Assembly (NCBI GenBank): GCA_035656095.1
Contig: DASRTE010000206.1
Span: 1 to 17,039 of the forward strand
Direction: 5' to 3'
DNA: 17,039 nt
Origin: DASRTE01 sp035656095
GTDB taxonomy: Bacteria; Actinomycetota; Actinomycetes; Jiangellales; Jiangellaceae
Within the stretch, counting starts at the first letter, position 1; every line of letters begins with the position of its first letter. Positions 1 to 6,509 of the stretch are shown one piece after another. Below the pieces are notes generated by a model that was not told where the DNA came from, searched no databases, and was given only the letters and a program-made list of their open reading frames with translations. The position numbers were made by a program, and so were the translations under genes.

Positions 1-1
1 C

Positions 2-1213
2 GGTGACCACATCGAGGCCCTGGTCATGCAGAAGGAGGACAAGGACGGCCGCCTGATCCTGTCCAAGAAGCGGGCCCAGTACGAGCGGGCCTGGGGCACG
101 ATCGAGAAGAAGAAGGAGAACGACGAGATCGTCGAGGGGACCGTCATCGAGGTCGTCAAGGGCGGCCTGATCCTCGACATCGGCCTGCGCGGCTTCCTCC
201 CCGCATCCCTGGTCGAGATGCGCCGGGTGCGCGACCTGCACCCCTATGTCGGGCGTACCCTCGAGGCCAAGATCATCGAGCTCGACAAGAACCGGAACAA
301 CGTGGTCCTGTCGCGCCGGGCCTGGCTGGAGGAGACCCAGTCGGCGACCCGCCGGGCCTTCCTGCACACCCTGCGCAAGGGCGAGGTCCGCAAGGGCGTC
401 GTCTCCAGCATCGTCAACTTCGGCGCCTTCGTGGACCTGGGCGGCGTCGACGGCCTGGTCCACGTGTCCGAGCTGTCCTGGAAGCACATCGACCACCCCT
501 CCGAGGTGGTCGAGGTCGGCCAGGAGGTCACCGTCGAGGTGCTCGACGTCGACATGGACCGCGAGCGGGTCTCGCTGTCGCTCAAGGCGACCCAGGAAGA
601 CCCGTGGCAGCAGTTCGCCCGGACCCACCAGATCGGGCAGATCGTCCCCGGCAAGGTCACCAAGCTGGTGCCGTTCGGGTCGTTCGTCCGCGTCGACGAC
701 GGCATCGAGGGCCTGGTGCACATCTCCGAACTGGCCGAACGCCACGTGGAGATTCCCGAGCAGGTCGTCCAGGTCGGCAACGACGTGATGGTCAAGGTCA
801 TCGACATCGACCTCGAGCGCCGCCGCATCTCGCTCTCGCTCAAGCAGGCCAACGAGGGCGACGCCGCCGCAGCCGTGGCCGACCACTTCGACCCGACGCT
901 GTACGGCATGGCGGCCGAGTACGACGAGGCCGGCAACTACAAGTACCCCGACGGCTTCGACCCGGAGACCAACGACTGGCTGCCCGGCTTCGAGACGCAG
1001 CGCGAGGAGTGGGAGCGGCAGTACGCCGAGGCCCAGACGCGCTGGGAGGCCCACAAGAGCCAGATCGAGACCGCCGCGGCAGCCGACGCCGAGGTGGGCG
1101 GCGAGGCTCCGTCGTCCTACTCCTCGACCGAGGAGAAGGAGGCCGAGGAGGGCGGCACGCTGGCCTCCGACGAGGCGCTGCAGGCGCTCCGGGAGAAGCT
1201 CACCGGCAACTGA
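2..1213 (+). CDS. rpsA: 30S ribosomal protein S1 (5'-truncated)
   Basis: Ribosomal protein S1 binds mRNA on the 30S subunit and helps initiation. The reading frame is open from base 2, so the window cuts off the N-terminus; about 403 codons remain. Visible are the end of one S1 domain (ends LILSKKR), then three further S1 RNA-binding folds: one near IVEGTVIEVVKGGLILDIG, one at RKGVVSSIVNFGAFVDLG with GLVHVSELSW, and one at GQIVPGKVTKLVPFGSFV with GLVHISELAERH. These are the classic GAFVD / LVHxSEL / RxSLSLK signatures. A long acidic, low-complexity C-terminal tail follows (about the last 100 residues), as in actinobacterial S1. The usual actinobacterial protein has four S1 domains and about 480-500 residues, so roughly 80-100 residues are missing. 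The frame ends at TGA 1211-1213, followed by a hairpin. The nearby coaE and uvrB match the known actinobacterial neighbourhood. Confidence 0.97.
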   Translation, partial: GDHIEALVMQKEDKDGRLILSKKRAQYERAWGTIEKKKENDEIVEGTVIEVVKGGLILDIGLRGFLPASLVEMRRVRDLHPYVGRTLEAKIIELDKNRNNVVLSRRAWLEETQSATRRAFLHTLRKGEVRKGVVSSIVNFGAFVDLGGVDGLVHVSELSWKHIDHPSEVVEVGQEVTVEVLDVDMDRERVSLSLKATQEDPWQQFARTHQIGQIVPGKVTKLVPFGSFVRVDDGIEGLVHISELAERHVEIPEQVVQVGNDVMVKVIDIDLERRRISLSLKQANEGDAAAAVADHFDPTLYGMAAEYDEAGNYKYPDGFDPETNDWLPGFETQREEWERQYAEAQTRWEAHKSQIETAAAADAEVGGEAPSSYSSTEEKEAEEGGTLASDEALQALREKLTGN

Positions 1214-1235
1214 CCGCCCCCCGCGTCCTGTGGCG

Positions 1236-1275
1236 GGTTGGCAACGTCTCCCGCGCCGGTGAGGCGTGCCAAACC
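1236..1275 (+). terminator. Stem-loop after rpsA, probable terminator
   Basis: A long imperfect hairpin starts 22 nt after the rpsA stop. The outer arms GGTTGGCA (1236-1243) and TGCCAAACC (1267-1275) pair with one bulged base on each side. The inner arms CGTCTC (1245-1250) and GAGGCG (1261-1266) pair with one G-T wobble, around a 10-nt loop. There is no T-run after it, which is common for actinobacterial terminators. It ends 24 nt before the -10 box proposed for the next gene. Confidence 0.55.
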
Positions 1276-1298
1276 AGCCACAAGTCGAAGCGGAACCG

Positions 1299-1304
1299 TA
1301 CCGT
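1299..1304 (+). promoter_or_regulatory. -10 box for leaderless lipoprotein gene
   Basis: TACCGT fits the TANNNT consensus and lies 6 nt before GTG 1311. This would place the transcript start on the start codon. No Shine-Dalgarno sequence precedes this GTG. No convincing -35 box is seen. Confidence 0.5.
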
Positions 1305-1310
1305 GGGCGT

Positions 1311-1970
1311 GTGGTCCGAAGCCTGGTCCTCGCCCTGCTCGCCGTCGTGGCCGCGGGGTGCACCGGCGACGGGGACGACGAGGCCACGGTGCCGGTGCCC
1401 TCGGTAGACACCACCACGGGGGGACCGACCACACCTGGCGGGTCCCCATCATCGAGCGTGACCAGCCTCTCGGTCCCGCAGAGCTGCGACGACGTCATCC
1501 CGTTCACGGAGGTCGTCCGGATCGTCGCCGTGCCCCTGGGGGGCAGCACCAATCGCGTGTACGCCGACGACTTCCCGGGCGAGTCGGGCCGGACGGCCCG
1601 GCTGACCTGCCAGTACGGCGTCCGGCCCGCGCCGGCAGGTGGCCAGGCGCCGCCGCCGCAGGTCGAGATCGCGGTGAGCGGATACGTCGACGAAGCCGCC
1701 GCTACCGCCCGGGTCGAGGACACCGTCGGCTCGGCGCGGTCCTCCGGCCAGCAGATCGAGGCCCTGGCAGCGGGCGGCCAGGACGGCTTCCTGATCGCCG
1801 ATGCCGCGGGCATCACCTACGTCGCCGGAGTCGGTGACAGCACGCTGGTCGTGACGCTGGCCCGCCAGGTGGTGCCGGCTGATGCGGAGCGGGTGGTTCT
1901 GCTCGGGCTCGCCGAGGCGGCGATGGGCGTCCCTGACGCGACGCCCACGCCGACACCCGCCGTCACCTGA
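1311..1970 (+). CDS. Predicted lipoprotein of unknown function
   Basis: A secreted lipoprotein of about 219 residues, anchored on the outer face of the membrane. I chose GTG 1311 because it gives a compact signal peptide (MVRSLVLALL) ending in the lipobox VAAGC with the lipidated Cys at residue 17, and because a -10 box sits 6 nt upstream. An upstream in-frame GTG at 1266 would add 15 polar residues and lies inside the rpsA hairpin. After the Cys comes a Thr/Pro/Ser/Asp-rich linker (to about residue 60), then a compact domain starting near SVPQSCDDV with two further Cys (SC and LTCQYG) that could form a disulfide. The layout recalls the small actinobacterial lipoproteins of the DUF3558 type, but I cannot confirm that family. 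It ends in a Thr-Pro repeat tail. It has its own promoter and stands alone between rpsA and hsp20. Function unknown. Confidence 0.8.
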   Translation: MVRSLVLALLAVVAAGCTGDGDDEATVPVPSVDTTTGGPTTPGGSPSSSVTSLSVPQSCDDVIPFTEVVRIVAVPLGGSTNRVYADDFPGESGRTARLTCQYGVRPAPAGGQAPPPQVEIAVSGYVDEAAATARVEDTVGSARSSGQQIEALAAGGQDGFLIADAAGITYVAGVGDSTLVVTLARQVVPADAERVVLLGLAEAAMGVPDATPTPTPAVT

Positions 1971-2025
1971 GCAGGTCACGACGTTCGCCGAGAACGAAAC
2001 ACCCACCCCCCGGGACAACGCTGGA

Positions 2026-2046
2026 ATTGAGCGTCTTCGACTCAAG
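2026..2046 (+). promoter_or_regulatory. HAIR-like HspR operator
   Basis: The sequence reads ATTGAGC, 7 nt, ACTCAAG. The HAIR element bound by the heat-shock repressor HspR is CTTGAGT-N7-ACTCAAG, so the right arm matches 7/7 and the left arm 5/7 with exact spacing. It lies 55 nt before the hsp20 start codon. A weak promoter, TTGAGC (2027-2032), 17 nt, TACGAG (2050-2055), would overlap it, so HspR binding would block RNA polymerase. Confidence 0.8.
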
Positions 2047-2089
2047 TTGTACGAGATGGCGGCCACCGACGGCCGCGACAGACTCATTC

Positions 2090-2094
2090 GGAGG
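2090..2094 (+). promoter_or_regulatory. Strong Shine-Dalgarno of hsp20
   Basis: GGAGG lies 6 nt before ATG 2101. It fixes the start against the longer upstream open frame. It is one of the few strong ribosome binding sites in a window where many genes look leaderless. Confidence 0.85.
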
Positions 2095-2100
2095 TCATCC

Positions 2101-2574
2101 ATGAACACCCTGGTCCTGCGTGGCCGGCGCGACCCGTTCGCGGAGTTCGACGCCCTGTTCCGCACCGCCATCGGCCCCGACACCGGGCGCCGGACCCGCT
2201 TCGTGCCGGCGGCCGAGGTCGTCCGCGACGGCGACGACGCCCTGGTCAGCCTCGAACTGGCCGGTCTCGACGCCGACCGCGACATCTCCGTCGAGGTCGA
2301 CGGTGGGCGGCTGGTCGTCAGCGGCGAGCGCCGCGACGAGCGGGCGGAGGAGCGCGACGGCCGGTCGCTGCGCGAGGTGCGCTACGGAACGTTCCGTCGC
2401 TCGTTCACCCTTCCGCAGCACGTCACGGGCGACGACGTCTCGGCTGCGTACGACGCCGGCATCCTGACCGTCCGGGTCGCCGGTGTGTACGCCGGTTCGA
2501 CCGCTCAGCGGATCCCGGTGACCGCCGGGCCTACGCCGACCGCCGAGGCGGCCGACGAGCAGGCCGCGGCCTGA
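2101..2574 (+). CDS. Small heat-shock protein, Hsp20/alpha-crystallin family
   Basis: An ATP-independent holdase chaperone of 157 residues that keeps unfolding proteins soluble in the cytoplasm. The N-terminal arm (about 1-33) contains FAEFDALFRTA, typical of this family. The alpha-crystallin domain spans about 34-140, from RFVPAAEVVRDGDDALVSLEL through GRLVVSGERR to YGTFRRSFTLP. The conserved A-x-x-x-G-I-L-T-V motif is present as AAYDAGILTVRV. The C-terminal region has an I-x-V/I-like RIPV that may dock on neighbouring subunits, then an Ala/Glu-rich end. Length is normal for actinobacterial Hsp18/Acr-like proteins. The ATG at 2101 is set by the GGAGG six bases upstream. The HAIR element upstream implies repression by HspR and induction by heat. 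The gene is monocistronic and followed by a large palindrome. Confidence 0.93.
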   Translation: MNTLVLRGRRDPFAEFDALFRTAIGPDTGRRTRFVPAAEVVRDGDDALVSLELAGLDADRDISVEVDGGRLVVSGERRDERAEERDGRSLREVRYGTFRRSFTLPQHVTGDDVSAAYDAGILTVRVAGVYAGSTAQRIPVTAGPTPTAEAADEQAAA

Positions 2575-2583
2575 TCCGAGCCG

Positions 2584-2615
2584 GCATGGGCGGCAGCCTA
2601 GGCTGCCGCCCATGC
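2584..2615. repeat. Perfect 32-bp palindrome spanning the coaE start codon
   Basis: Every base from 2584 to 2615 pairs with its mirror partner around the centre between 2599 and 2600 (core AGCCTAGGCT, outer arms GCATGGGC / GCCCATGC). It starts 9 nt after the hsp20 stop and contains both the coaE -10 box (TAGGCT 2599-2604) and its ATG (2612-2614). As RNA from the hsp20 transcript it would form a very stable hairpin and could act as a terminator. As DNA it could be an operator. No T-run follows. Confidence 0.9.
2599..2604 (+). promoter_or_regulatory. -10 box for leaderless coaE
   Basis: TAGGCT fits TANNNT and sits 7 nt before ATG 2612. There is no Shine-Dalgarno sequence, because the region upstream is the palindrome arm. 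No clear -35 box is visible. Confidence 0.55.
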
Positions 2616-3799
2616 TGCGCGTCGGGCTGACCGGGGGAATCGGATCGGGCAAGTCGACCGTCGCTTCGCGGCTCGTCGGCCAGGGCGCCGTCCTGATCGA
2701 TGCCGACCGGCTGGCCCGCGAGGTGGTGGAGCCCGGCACGGCCGGGTTCGACGCCGTCGTGGCCGAGTTCGGGCCGGGCATCGTCGCCCGGGACGGCTCA
2801 CTGGACCGGGCGTCCCTTGGCCGGATCGTCTTCCAGGACTCGTCTCGACTGCAGGCACTGAACGCGATCGTGCATCCCCTCGTAGCCGAGCGCAGGTCGG
2901 TGCTCGTCGACCGTGCGCCGGCCGACGCGGTGGTCGTCGAGGACATCCCGCTGCTGGTCGAGAACGGTCTGGGGGTGGGATTTCCCCTCGTCGTCGTCGT
3001 GCATGCGCCCGCCGAGGAGCGCGTTCGGCGGCTGGTCACCGAGCGGGGCATGGACGCCGAGGACGCGTGGGCACGGGTGCGATCGCAGGCCGGCGACGCT
3101 GCTCGTCGCGCGGCGGCCGACGTGTGGCTGGACAACGCCGGTCCTCCCGGCGCGGTGCTGGCCCTCGTCGACATCGTCTGGGAGCAGCGAATGGTCCCGT
3201 TCGAGGCGAACCTGCGGGCCGGTCGAGCCGCCGAGCGGCCACTGCGGGCCGTCGTCGTCGCGCCCGACCCGGAATGGCCGGTGACGGCGGCACGGTTGGT
3301 CGCCAGGCTGCGAGCCGTCGCAGGTGACCGGGCACACCGGGTCGATCACATCGGGTCGACATCGGTGCCCGGCCTGCCGGCGAAGGACGTGATCGACCTG
3401 CAGGTGGTGGTCGACGACATGGCGACGGCGACCGGGGTGGCCGAGGATCTCGCGGCCGTCGGCCTGGTGCGGCTCACGGGCCGGTGGTGGGACCATGCCC
3501 GCGACGGCGGGACCGGGGACAAGGCGATGGTCCAGAACGCCGATCCCGGCCAGGCCGTCAACTGCCACGTCCGTCCGGCGGATTCGTCCACCTGGCGCGA
3601 CGCTCTGCTGCTTCGCGACTACCTGCGGGACACTCCGGGCGCTTCCGGTGACTACGCCCGGCTGAAACGTGAGCTCGCGGCGGCGCCGCACGACAGCATC
3701 GACGACTACGCGGAGGCAAAGACACCGTGGATGCTCTTCACGCTGGCGACGGCCGACGCCTGGGCCGACCGCACCGGATGGACCTCCGCGCCGACCTGA
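2612..3799 (+). CDS. coaE: Dephospho-CoA kinase fused to a GrpB/UPF0157 domain
   Basis: Catalyses the last step of coenzyme A synthesis, ATP-dependent phosphorylation of dephospho-CoA, in the cytoplasm. The 395-residue protein has two parts. Residues 1 to about 205 are the CoaE kinase: P-loop GGIGSGKS at 8-15, the IDADRLAREVVEPG motif, a core with IVHPLV and VEDIPLLVENG, and the lid region with RGMDAEDAWARVRSQ. Residues about 210-395 are a GrpB (UPF0157) domain with the signature HIGSTSVPGLPAKDVID near 246, a nucleotidyltransferase-like fold. This fusion is known from mycobacterial CoaE and its relatives, where the C-terminal part is thought to aid folding or regulation. A bacterial CoaE without the fusion is about 200 residues. 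The start at ATG 2612 gives the standard N-terminus and lies inside a perfect palindrome. Confidence 0.95.
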   Translation: MLRVGLTGGIGSGKSTVASRLVGQGAVLIDADRLAREVVEPGTAGFDAVVAEFGPGIVARDGSLDRASLGRIVFQDSSRLQALNAIVHPLVAERRSVLVDRAPADAVVVEDIPLLVENGLGVGFPLVVVVHAPAEERVRRLVTERGMDAEDAWARVRSQAGDAARRAAADVWLDNAGPPGAVLALVDIVWEQRMVPFEANLRAGRAAERPLRAVVVAPDPEWPVTAARLVARLRAVAGDRAHRVDHIGSTSVPGLPAKDVIDLQVVVDDMATATGVAEDLAAVGLVRLTGRWWDHARDGGTGDKAMVQNADPGQAVNCHVRPADSSTWRDALLLRDYLRDTPGASGDYARLKRELAAAPHDSIDDYAEAKTPWMLFTLATADAWADRTGWTSAPT

Positions 3800-3828
3800 C
3801 CCGCACCTCCGGATACGTCCGCGGCGGC

Positions 3829-3851
3829 CTGTCGGACCCTCGACGTACGGT
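3829..3851 (+). promoter_or_regulatory. RecA-NDp/PafBC-like damage promoter of uvrB
   Basis: The sequence is CTGTCGGAC, 8 nt, TACGGT, then 6 nt to GTG 3858. The mycobacterial LexA-independent damage promoter is, as I recall it, TTGTCRGTG-N8-TANNNT. The core TGTCRG and the spacing match; the flanking positions 1, 8 and 9 do not. No LexA-type GAAC...GTTC box is present between 3800 and 3857. Confidence 0.55.
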
Positions 3852-3857
3852 GGTTCC

Positions 3858-5969
3858 GTGCGCCCCGTGACCGAGATCAAGCGCGACATGACGCCGTTTC
3901 GCGTCGTCAGCGACTGGCAGCCCTCCGGCGACCAGCCGCAGGCGATCGACGAACTCGAGCGACGGGTCCGTGCCGGTGAGCGTGACGTCGTCCTGCTGGG
4001 AGCCACCGGCACCGGCAAGAGCGCGACGACGGCATGGCTGGTCGAGCGGGTCCAGCGGCCCACGCTGGTCATGGCACCGAACAAGACGTTGGCCGCCCAG
4101 CTGGCCACCGAGTTCCGTGAGCTGTTGCCGAACAACGCGGTCGAGTACTTCGTCTCCTACTACGACTACTACCAGCCGGAGGCGTACATCCCGCAGACCG
4201 ACACCTACATCGAGAAGGACTCCTCGATCAACGAGGAGGTCGAGCGGCTGCGCCACGCTGCGACGGCCAGCCTGCTGACCAGGCGTGATGTCGTCGTCGT
4301 CGCCACGGTGTCGTGCATCTACGGCCTCGGCTCGGCACAGGAGTACCTCGACCGCATGGTCTGGCTGCGGGTCGGCGAGGAGCGCGACCGCGAGGCGCTG
4401 CTGCGCCGCCTGGTCCAGATCCAGTACGCCCGCAACGACCAGAACTTCACCCGGGGAACCTTCCGGGTACGCGGCGACACGCTCGAGATCATTCCGATGT
4501 ACGAGGAACTTGCCCTGCGGGTCCAGTTCTTCGGCGACGAGATCGAGCGGATCACCACCCTGCACCCCCTCACCGGCGAGGTGATCAGCGAGGAGAACGT
4601 CGTGCACGTCTTCCCCGCGACCCACTACGTCGCGGGCCCGGAGCGGATGGAGCGCGCGATCGAGGGCATCGAGGCCGAGCTCGACGAGCGCCTGCAGACG
4701 CTGGAACGCCAGGGCAAGCTGCTGGAGGCGCAGCGGCTGCGCATGCGCACCACCTACGACGTCGAGATGATGCGTCAGGTCGGCTTCTGCTCCGGTATCG
4801 AGAACTACTCACGGCACATCGACGGCCGCGCTCCCGGCAGTGCGCCCAACTGTCTGCTCGACTACTTCCCCGAGGACTTCCTGCTGGTCATCGACGAGTC
4901 CCACGTCACCGTCCCGCAGATCGGCGGCATGTACGAGGGCGACATGAGCCGCAAGCGCACCTTGGTCGACCACGGCTTCCGGCTGCCCAGTGCCATCGAC
5001 AACCGTCCGCTGCGCTGGGAGGAGTTCCTCGATCGCGTCGGCCAGACGATCTACCTGTCGGCCACCCCAGGCCCGTACGAGATGGGCAAGGCGCGCGGCG
5101 TCGTCGAGCAGATCATCCGGCCGACCGGCCTGGTCGACCCCGAGGTCGTGGTCAAGCCGACCAAGGGCCAGATCGACGACCTCATGGACGAGATCAAGAC
5201 CCGTACCGGCCGCGACCAACGGGTTCTGGTCACCACGCTGACCAAGAAGATGGCCGAGGACCTCACCGACTACCTGCTCGAACACGGCATCAACGTGCGC
5301 TACCTGCACAGCGAGGTCGACACGCTGCGGCGCGTGGAGCTACTTCGCGGCCTGCGGACCGGCGACTTCGACGTGCTGGTGGGCATCAACCTGCTCCGCG
5401 AGGGCCTCGACTTGCCGGAGGTCTCGCTGGTCAGCATCCTCGACGCCGACAAGGAGGGGTTCCTGCGCTCGGGAACCTCACTGATCCAGACGATCGGCCG
5501 GGCCGCCCGCAACGTCTCCGGCCAGGTGCACATGTACGCCGACACCGTCACCCCGTCGATGCGCAACGCGATCGACGAGACCAACCGGCGGCGCGAGAAG
5601 CAGGTTGCCTTCAACGCAGAGCACGGAATCGACCCGACGCCGTTGCGCAAGCGGATCAGCGACATCACCGAGCTGCTGGCGCGCGAGGACGCCGACACCG
5701 ACGCGCTCATCGGCGGTTCCGGACGCACCCAGAGTCGTGGCAAGGCCCCGGTGCCGGGCATGCGCAGCACGTCCGATGCGGGCCGCCATGCCGCCGAGCT
5801 GGCCGGCATGCCCGCCGCCGACCTCGCCCAGCTGATCCAGCAGCTCACCGACCAGATGCACACCGCGGCCGGCGAGCTCCAGTTCGAGCTGGCCGCCCGG
5901 CTGCGCGACGAGGTCTCCGAGCTGAAGAGGGAGCTGCGGGGGATGCACGAGGCGGGGGTGGCGCGCTGA
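3858..5969 (+). CDS. uvrB: Excinuclease ABC subunit B
   Basis: UvrB is the helicase-like damage-verification subunit of nucleotide excision repair. It is loaded by UvrA, opens DNA at a lesion and recruits UvrC. The 703-residue product is normal length. Walker A is GATGTGKS at about 48-55. The beta-hairpin region that clamps DNA follows (YYDYYQPEAYIP). Motif II is present as DESHV, then SATPGPYE, and motifs V/VI are present as GINLLREGLDLPEV and QTIGRAARN. The C-terminal UVR coiled coil that binds UvrC is ELQFELAARLRDEVSELKREL. GTG 3858 is chosen because it is 6 nt after a TACGGT -10 box and gives MRPVTEIKRDM; GTG 3867 or ATG 3888 would need a leader that is not seen. The partner uvrA lies about 7.4 kb downstream with a similar promoter. 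Confidence 0.97.
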   Translation: MRPVTEIKRDMTPFRVVSDWQPSGDQPQAIDELERRVRAGERDVVLLGATGTGKSATTAWLVERVQRPTLVMAPNKTLAAQLATEFRELLPNNAVEYFVSYYDYYQPEAYIPQTDTYIEKDSSINEEVERLRHAATASLLTRRDVVVVATVSCIYGLGSAQEYLDRMVWLRVGEERDREALLRRLVQIQYARNDQNFTRGTFRVRGDTLEIIPMYEELALRVQFFGDEIERITTLHPLTGEVISEENVVHVFPATHYVAGPERMERAIEGIEAELDERLQTLERQGKLLEAQRLRMRTTYDVEMMRQVGFCSGIENYSRHIDGRAPGSAPNCLLDYFPEDFLLVIDESHVTVPQIGGMYEGDMSRKRTLVDHGFRLPSAIDNRPLRWEEFLDRVGQTIYLSATPGPYEMGKARGVVEQIIRPTGLVDPEVVVKPTKGQIDDLMDEIKTRTGRDQRVLVTTLTKKMAEDLTDYLLEHGINVRYLHSEVDTLRRVELLRGLRTGDFDVLVGINLLREGLDLPEVSLVSILDADKEGFLRSGTSLIQTIGRAARNVSGQVHMYADTVTPSMRNAIDETNRRREKQVAFNAEHGIDPTPLRKRISDITELLAREDADTDALIGGSGRTQSRGKAPVPGMRSTSDAGRHAAELAGMPAADLAQLIQQLTDQMHTAAGELQFELAARLRDEVSELKRELRGMHEAGVAR

Positions 5970-6316
5970 CACCCGACGACCTGCTCGTGTACTGCCTGGC
6001 CAAGCCGGGAGCCTGGCAGGACGAGCCGTGGGACGGCGACGTCGTCGCGAAGGTCGGCGACAAGATCTTCGCCTTTCTGGGGTCCGGCGGTTCGGTGGGC
6101 GTCAAATGCGGGAGCACCCGCGATGAGGCCGACGAATGGCTGCTGCGCTACCCCGATGACGCCAGCGTCATGGCCTACATCGGCCGCTCCGGCTGGAACA
6201 CGCTGCGCCACGGCGGGGCCATCCCCGACGACGAGTTGCTGCAGGCGGTCGACGACTCGTACGCCACGGTCGTGGCCAAGCTGCCCAGGCGCCAGCGCCC
6301 TGAGCCGGCGGGCTAG
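5966..6316 (+). CDS. MmcQ/YjbR-family protein, apparent CTG start overlapping uvrB
   Basis: A 116-residue protein of the YjbR/MmcQ family (CyaY-like fold; DNA-binding in some members, cellular role unknown). Family hallmarks are the N-terminal LLVYCLAKPGAWQDEPW, KVGDKIFAF in the middle, YIGRSGWNTLRHGGAIPDDEL and the C-terminal DDSYATVVAKLPRR. The frame is open far upstream through uvrB but has no ATG or GTG near the expected N-terminus. The family normally starts at (M)TPDDLL, which fits CTG 5966-5968, overlapping the uvrB stop TGA by the four bases CTGA. The only other candidate, GTG 5987, would remove seven conserved residues. The overlap suggests translational coupling to uvrB. A weak purine run (GGGGGTGG, 5953-5960) lies before the CTG. 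Confidence 0.8.
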   Translation: MTPDDLLVYCLAKPGAWQDEPWDGDVVAKVGDKIFAFLGSGGSVGVKCGSTRDEADEWLLRYPDDASVMAYIGRSGWNTLRHGGAIPDDELLQAVDDSYATVVAKLPRRQRPEPAG

Positions 6317-6338
6317 CACCAGGGTCCACGGGCCGTGA

Positions 6339-6344
6339 GAGAAT
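6339..6344 (+). promoter_or_regulatory. Possible -10 box of the terC transcript
   Basis: GAGAAT matches TATAAT at 4 of 6 positions and lies about 7 nt before the expected 5' edge of the riboswitch. No -35 box is recognisable 17 nt upstream, so this is tentative. Confidence 0.3.
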
Positions 6345-6351
6345 GGTCCCG

Positions 6352-6455
6352 CGTGGAGGGGAGTATTCCTTCGCGGCGGTGTCGTCATCACGGTTGGTGC
6401 CCTGCTGGGCCACCCGGTACCGCCGGCCCGACCTCGGGTGGAAGAGACCTCCGGC
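6352..6455 (+). promoter_or_regulatory. yybP-ykoY (Mn2+) riboswitch upstream of terC
   Basis: The leader carries the two signature strands of the yybP-ykoY aptamer. GGGGAGTA is at 6358-6365, and GAGACCTCC at 6444-6452. The ends pair to form P1: GGAGG (6355-6359) with CCTCC (6448-6452). Between them is GTCGTCATCACGG (6381-6393), like the conserved GUCGUCA stretch of the family. This aptamer senses Mn2+ and commonly precedes TerC-family and other manganese-efflux genes, for example alx and mntP in E. coli. Downstream, CCGGT (6455-6459) can pair with ACCGG (6487-6491), right beside the ribosome binding site GAGAGAGG (6491-6498). Control at translation initiation is therefore plausible. Confidence 0.85.
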
Positions 6456-6509
6456 CGGTGTGTGGCGCGCGCGGCGCACCCGATCGACCGGAGAGAGGAA
6501 CTCTGTTTC

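Noticed and set aside
1266..1310. Upstream GTG start for the lipoprotein gene
   Set aside because: It falls inside the rpsA hairpin, adds polar residues before the signal peptide and has no ribosome binding site; GTG 1311 fits the lipobox and the -10 box.
2612..3799. CoaE-GrpB fusion as a novel architecture
   Set aside because: The same fusion is known from mycobacterial and related actinobacterial CoaE, so it is a lineage feature.
3800..3857. Searched for a LexA (SOS) box before uvrB and, likewise, before uvrA
   Set aside because: No GAAC...GTTC inverted repeat is present in either gap.
4313..5965. Long open frame in uvrB leading into the YjbR-family gene, suggesting a fusion or frameshift
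   Set aside because: Only the part after about 5966 looks like a real protein. The upstream part is an Arg/Pro/Ala shadow of uvrB, and uvrB itself is intact to its stop, so no frameshift is needed.
6438..6509. ATG 6438 as start of the TerC protein
   Set aside because: It would place the N-terminus inside the riboswitch, and the extra residues are not membrane-like or conserved in the family as I know it.
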